DNA of 33,414 nucleotides, taken from assembly GCA_029261535.1 (NCBI GenBank), contig JAJDBF010000032.1, positions 1 to 33,414 of the forward strand. Direction: 5' to 3'. The stretch comes from Nitrospinaceae bacterium. Lineage in GTDB: Bacteria; Nitrospinota; Nitrospinia; Nitrospinales; Nitrospinaceae. This document shows, piece after piece, positions 32,940 to 33,414 of this stretch. Within the stretch, counting starts at the first letter, position 1; each line of letters opens with the position of its first letter. The notes below the pieces were generated by a model. That model was not told the DNA's origin, searched no databases, and saw only the letters and a program-made list of their open reading frames with translations. The translations under genes and the position numbers were made by a program.

Positions 32940-33275
32940 TTAATTTAGGTCAATTCCTGCTTCACTTGCCTTAGAAATTAAATAGTTTGCAAACGCAGAA
33001 CATGAAATAAGGAAATATTGCGCGTCAGTGGCATTGCACGTAGAAATGTCAATTGATCCGTGCCTTATTCCATCCTTATTGCTCGCGTACCCGTAGAGGT
33101 TTTTATATCCATCAATTAAAGCGGGGTGGATGACTATATGTTTATTTAATAAATTTAAGGCTTGCCCTAGGGATGCATTTTTATTTTTTGTGATTGACTT
33201 GCAAATTGATTCAATGGCAGATAACGATTCCTGAATGGAGTTTGGGTAATCTGGATTTTGCTTGTCAGAGAAGAG
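32940..33275 (-). pseudogene. C-terminal part of an AbiJ/HEPN-like abortive-infection protein, 5' end removed by IS30
   Basis: The minus-strand frame (open from a TTG at 33287) ends at 32940. The real homology begins near 33275 with LFSDKQNPDYPNSIQESLSA. It continues with IESICKSI, ASLGQALNLL, IHPALIDGYKNLYGYASN, KDGIRHG and FLISCSAFANYLISKA. This matches the C-terminal HEPN-type region of AbiJ_NTD-containing phage-defence proteins, where relatives read about NPDYRNSIKESISAVE and LYGYTSDxxGIRHA. The Arg-His of the HEPN motif is in GIRHG. The N-terminal half is absent: an IS30-family end abuts it, so the protein is probably not made in functional form. Confidence 0.75.
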
Positions 33276-33283
33276 TGGTGGAT

Positions 33284-33414
33284 TCAAGTTTGAAGTGCAA
33301 CGGTTAGTGGTGGTTTCTTTTTGCAGAATAGTTCATGTGGTGTCTTATACCCAAGCGTTTTTCTTGGTCTGTGATTGAGTCGGTCCATGATGATTTTCAG
33401 TTGTTTGTCAGTGA
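33284..33414 (-). mobile_element. IS30-family transposase, 3' end only (rest beyond window)
   Basis: Reading leftward from the window edge, 43 codons end in TGA at 33286-33284. They include IIMDRLNHRPRKTLGYKTP, then HELF, then LTVALQT at the C-terminus. LNxRPRKTLGxxTPxE and VALQT are hallmarks of IS30-family DDE transposases. In this family the inverted repeat usually overlaps the last codons (here GTTGCACTTCAAACTTGA). The element thus continues to the right, and its left boundary is within a few bases of 33275-33283. It has cut off the start of the HEPN-type gene. Confidence 0.88.

Overview
The window reads as chromosomal DNA of a Gram-negative, probably chemolithoautotrophic bacterium. Gram-negative signs are a two-partner secretion porin, MlaC, several lipoproteins and POTRA/SPOR domains. 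The autotrophic sign is a large partial dabA (inorganic-carbon uptake). A Nitrospina-like nitrite oxidiser would fit this mix, but nothing here proves the taxon. No rRNA, tRNA, CRISPR array or complete insertion sequence was found.

Left end (1-6100), an AT-rich and scarred region. On the minus strand lie a 5'-complete but edge-truncated dabA, a 34-codon small ORF whose stop overlaps the dabA start (ATGA), and a small winged-helix regulator upstream. Next come a secreted TPR + SUMF1-type protein and a divergent long-form PurC. PurC sits directly behind a decayed transposase fragment. A dead NhaR-type LysR gene follows, with two in-frame stops, cut off by what looks like one end of an IS21-family element.

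Middle (6100-15300), a surface-protein and signalling operon. After a small secreted protein and its terminator come four minus-strand genes in transcription order: TpsB/FhaC-type porin, periplasmic FecR-domain protein, 1000-aa haemagglutination-domain exoprotein, and a CHASE2 class III adenylate cyclase. Two diverged copies of a ~150-bp repeat, in the same orientation, bracket this operon.

15300-26100: an OppA-type binding lipoprotein, two overlapping ribonuclease-inhibitor-type leucine-rich-repeat proteins built from a repeated module, two small exported proteins, a stand-alone HndC/NuoF-type flavoprotein with extra iron-sulphur domains, leucyl aminopeptidase, and a three-gene cluster of unknown function (four-helix membrane protein, helical soluble protein, acidic disordered protein).

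26100-33414: a TPR protein, a GHMP (heptose-kinase-like) sugar kinase whose 3' end is two adjacent palindromes, MlaC, two overlapping GNA1162/DUF799-like lipoprotein genes (the second fused to SPOR) behind a clear sigma70-type promoter, and a class V aminotransferase. The right edge is the 3' end of an IS30-family transposase that has truncated an AbiJ/HEPN-like defence gene.

Two features matter most for a reader looking for something new: the repeat-bracketed secretion/FecR/cyclase operon, and the small ORF coupled to dabA. Both are readings of sequence and context, not demonstrated systems.
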